The notes beneath the pieces are model-generated. The model had not been told where the DNA came from and ran no database searches. It saw nothing but the letters and a program-made list of their open reading frames with translations. Positions 63,949-64,000 of a stretch of DNA of 64,000 nt are shown one piece after another. Made by a program: the position numbers and the translations under genes. Within the stretch, counting starts at the first letter, position 1, and each line of letters starts with the position of its first letter. Source of the stretch: Bacillus rubiinfantis (GTDB lineage Bacteria > Bacillota > Bacilli > Bacillales > Cytobacillaceae). The DNA lies in assembly GCA_000752035.1 (NCBI GenBank), contig CCFE01000031.1, positions 1 through 64,000 on the forward strand, read 5' to 3'.

Positions 63949-64000
63949 CCTTTCATCCCCCCTATTATCTTCCATCACTTGTATTATAGATTAGGATAAA

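Noticed and set aside
1..64000. Prophage, plasmid origin, tRNA or rRNA genes
   Set aside because: No integrase, capsid, replication or portal genes, and no cloverleaf or rRNA segments recognised in either strand. The tubulin-like gene alone is not enough to call a plasmid relic.

Overview
The window is a 64 kb chromosomal segment of a low-GC, spore-forming Bacillaceae bacterium (Bacillus/Neobacillus-like; the genus is inference). Evidence for this: strong AGGAGG-type ribosome sites, a Spo0E-like phosphatase gene, an ECF sigma/DUF4179 pair, a WalR-type box upstream of a CwlO-like hydrolase, a thermolysin-like M4 protease and a cobalamin riboswitch.

Left third (1-12930): a complete type I-C CRISPR-Cas locus read on the minus strand: cas3, then cas5c-cas8c(cas11c)-cas7-cas4-cas1-cas2, a leader with a promoter, and an array of at least 71 apparently identical 32-nt repeats and 70 spacers that runs off the left edge. 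The 187-bp gap between cas3 and cas5c holds the most interesting object in the window. A short plus-strand RNA unit has an extended -10 promoter, a shrunken CRISPR repeat (GAAA-capped hairpin plus almost the whole 3' handle), a 17-nt guide and a terminator hairpin. The guide matches the cas5c promoter region at 15 of its first 16 positions, directly beside a TTC motif (the type I-C PAM). The one mismatch is at position 6, which type I effectors do not read. This predicts a crRNA-like guide with which Cascade represses its own operon.

13-24 kb: an ECF sigma factor with its DUF4179 partner; a metal-handling cluster (HMA protein, P1B ATPase with CPG in place of CPC, Crp/Fnr regulator with a Cys/His-rich N-terminus); a chromosomal tubulin/FtsZ-like GTPase; a serine hydrolase; and a polar amino-acid ABC importer. 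24-31 kb: secreted Xaa-Pro peptidase, SelO AMPylase, M17 leucyl aminopeptidase and a NlpC/P60 hydrolase. An IS1634-family element at 31.4-33.3 kb is flanked by 220-bp direct repeats, a very long target duplication. 33-45 kb: LysR regulator and Asp/Glu racemase, Spo0E-like gene, MATE pump, PAS-GGDEF cyclase, TauE exporter, a MacB-like ABC pair, and a B12-riboswitch-controlled corrinoid adenosyltransferase-like gene plus BtuF-like lipoprotein.

46-56 kb is a nitrogen-scavenging island: dihydropyrimidine dehydrogenase PreT-PreA behind an FNR-type box, carbamate kinase, AllG (DUF1116) and FdrA/AllF, a PucR regulator and an aminotransferase. Together they suggest anaerobic pyrimidine or ureide breakdown ending in carbamoyl phosphate and ATP. 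56-64 kb: FMN reductase, a MarR regulator with two matching operators controlling itself and a heterodimeric ABC exporter, a DUF1284 protein and an M4 metalloprotease.

Dispersed elements: three related AT-rich repeats of about 0.3-0.55 kb (one with MITE-like inverted ends), two copies of an IS200/IS605-like terminal motif, and a 52-bp tandem palindromic repeat. No tRNA, rRNA or prophage was seen.
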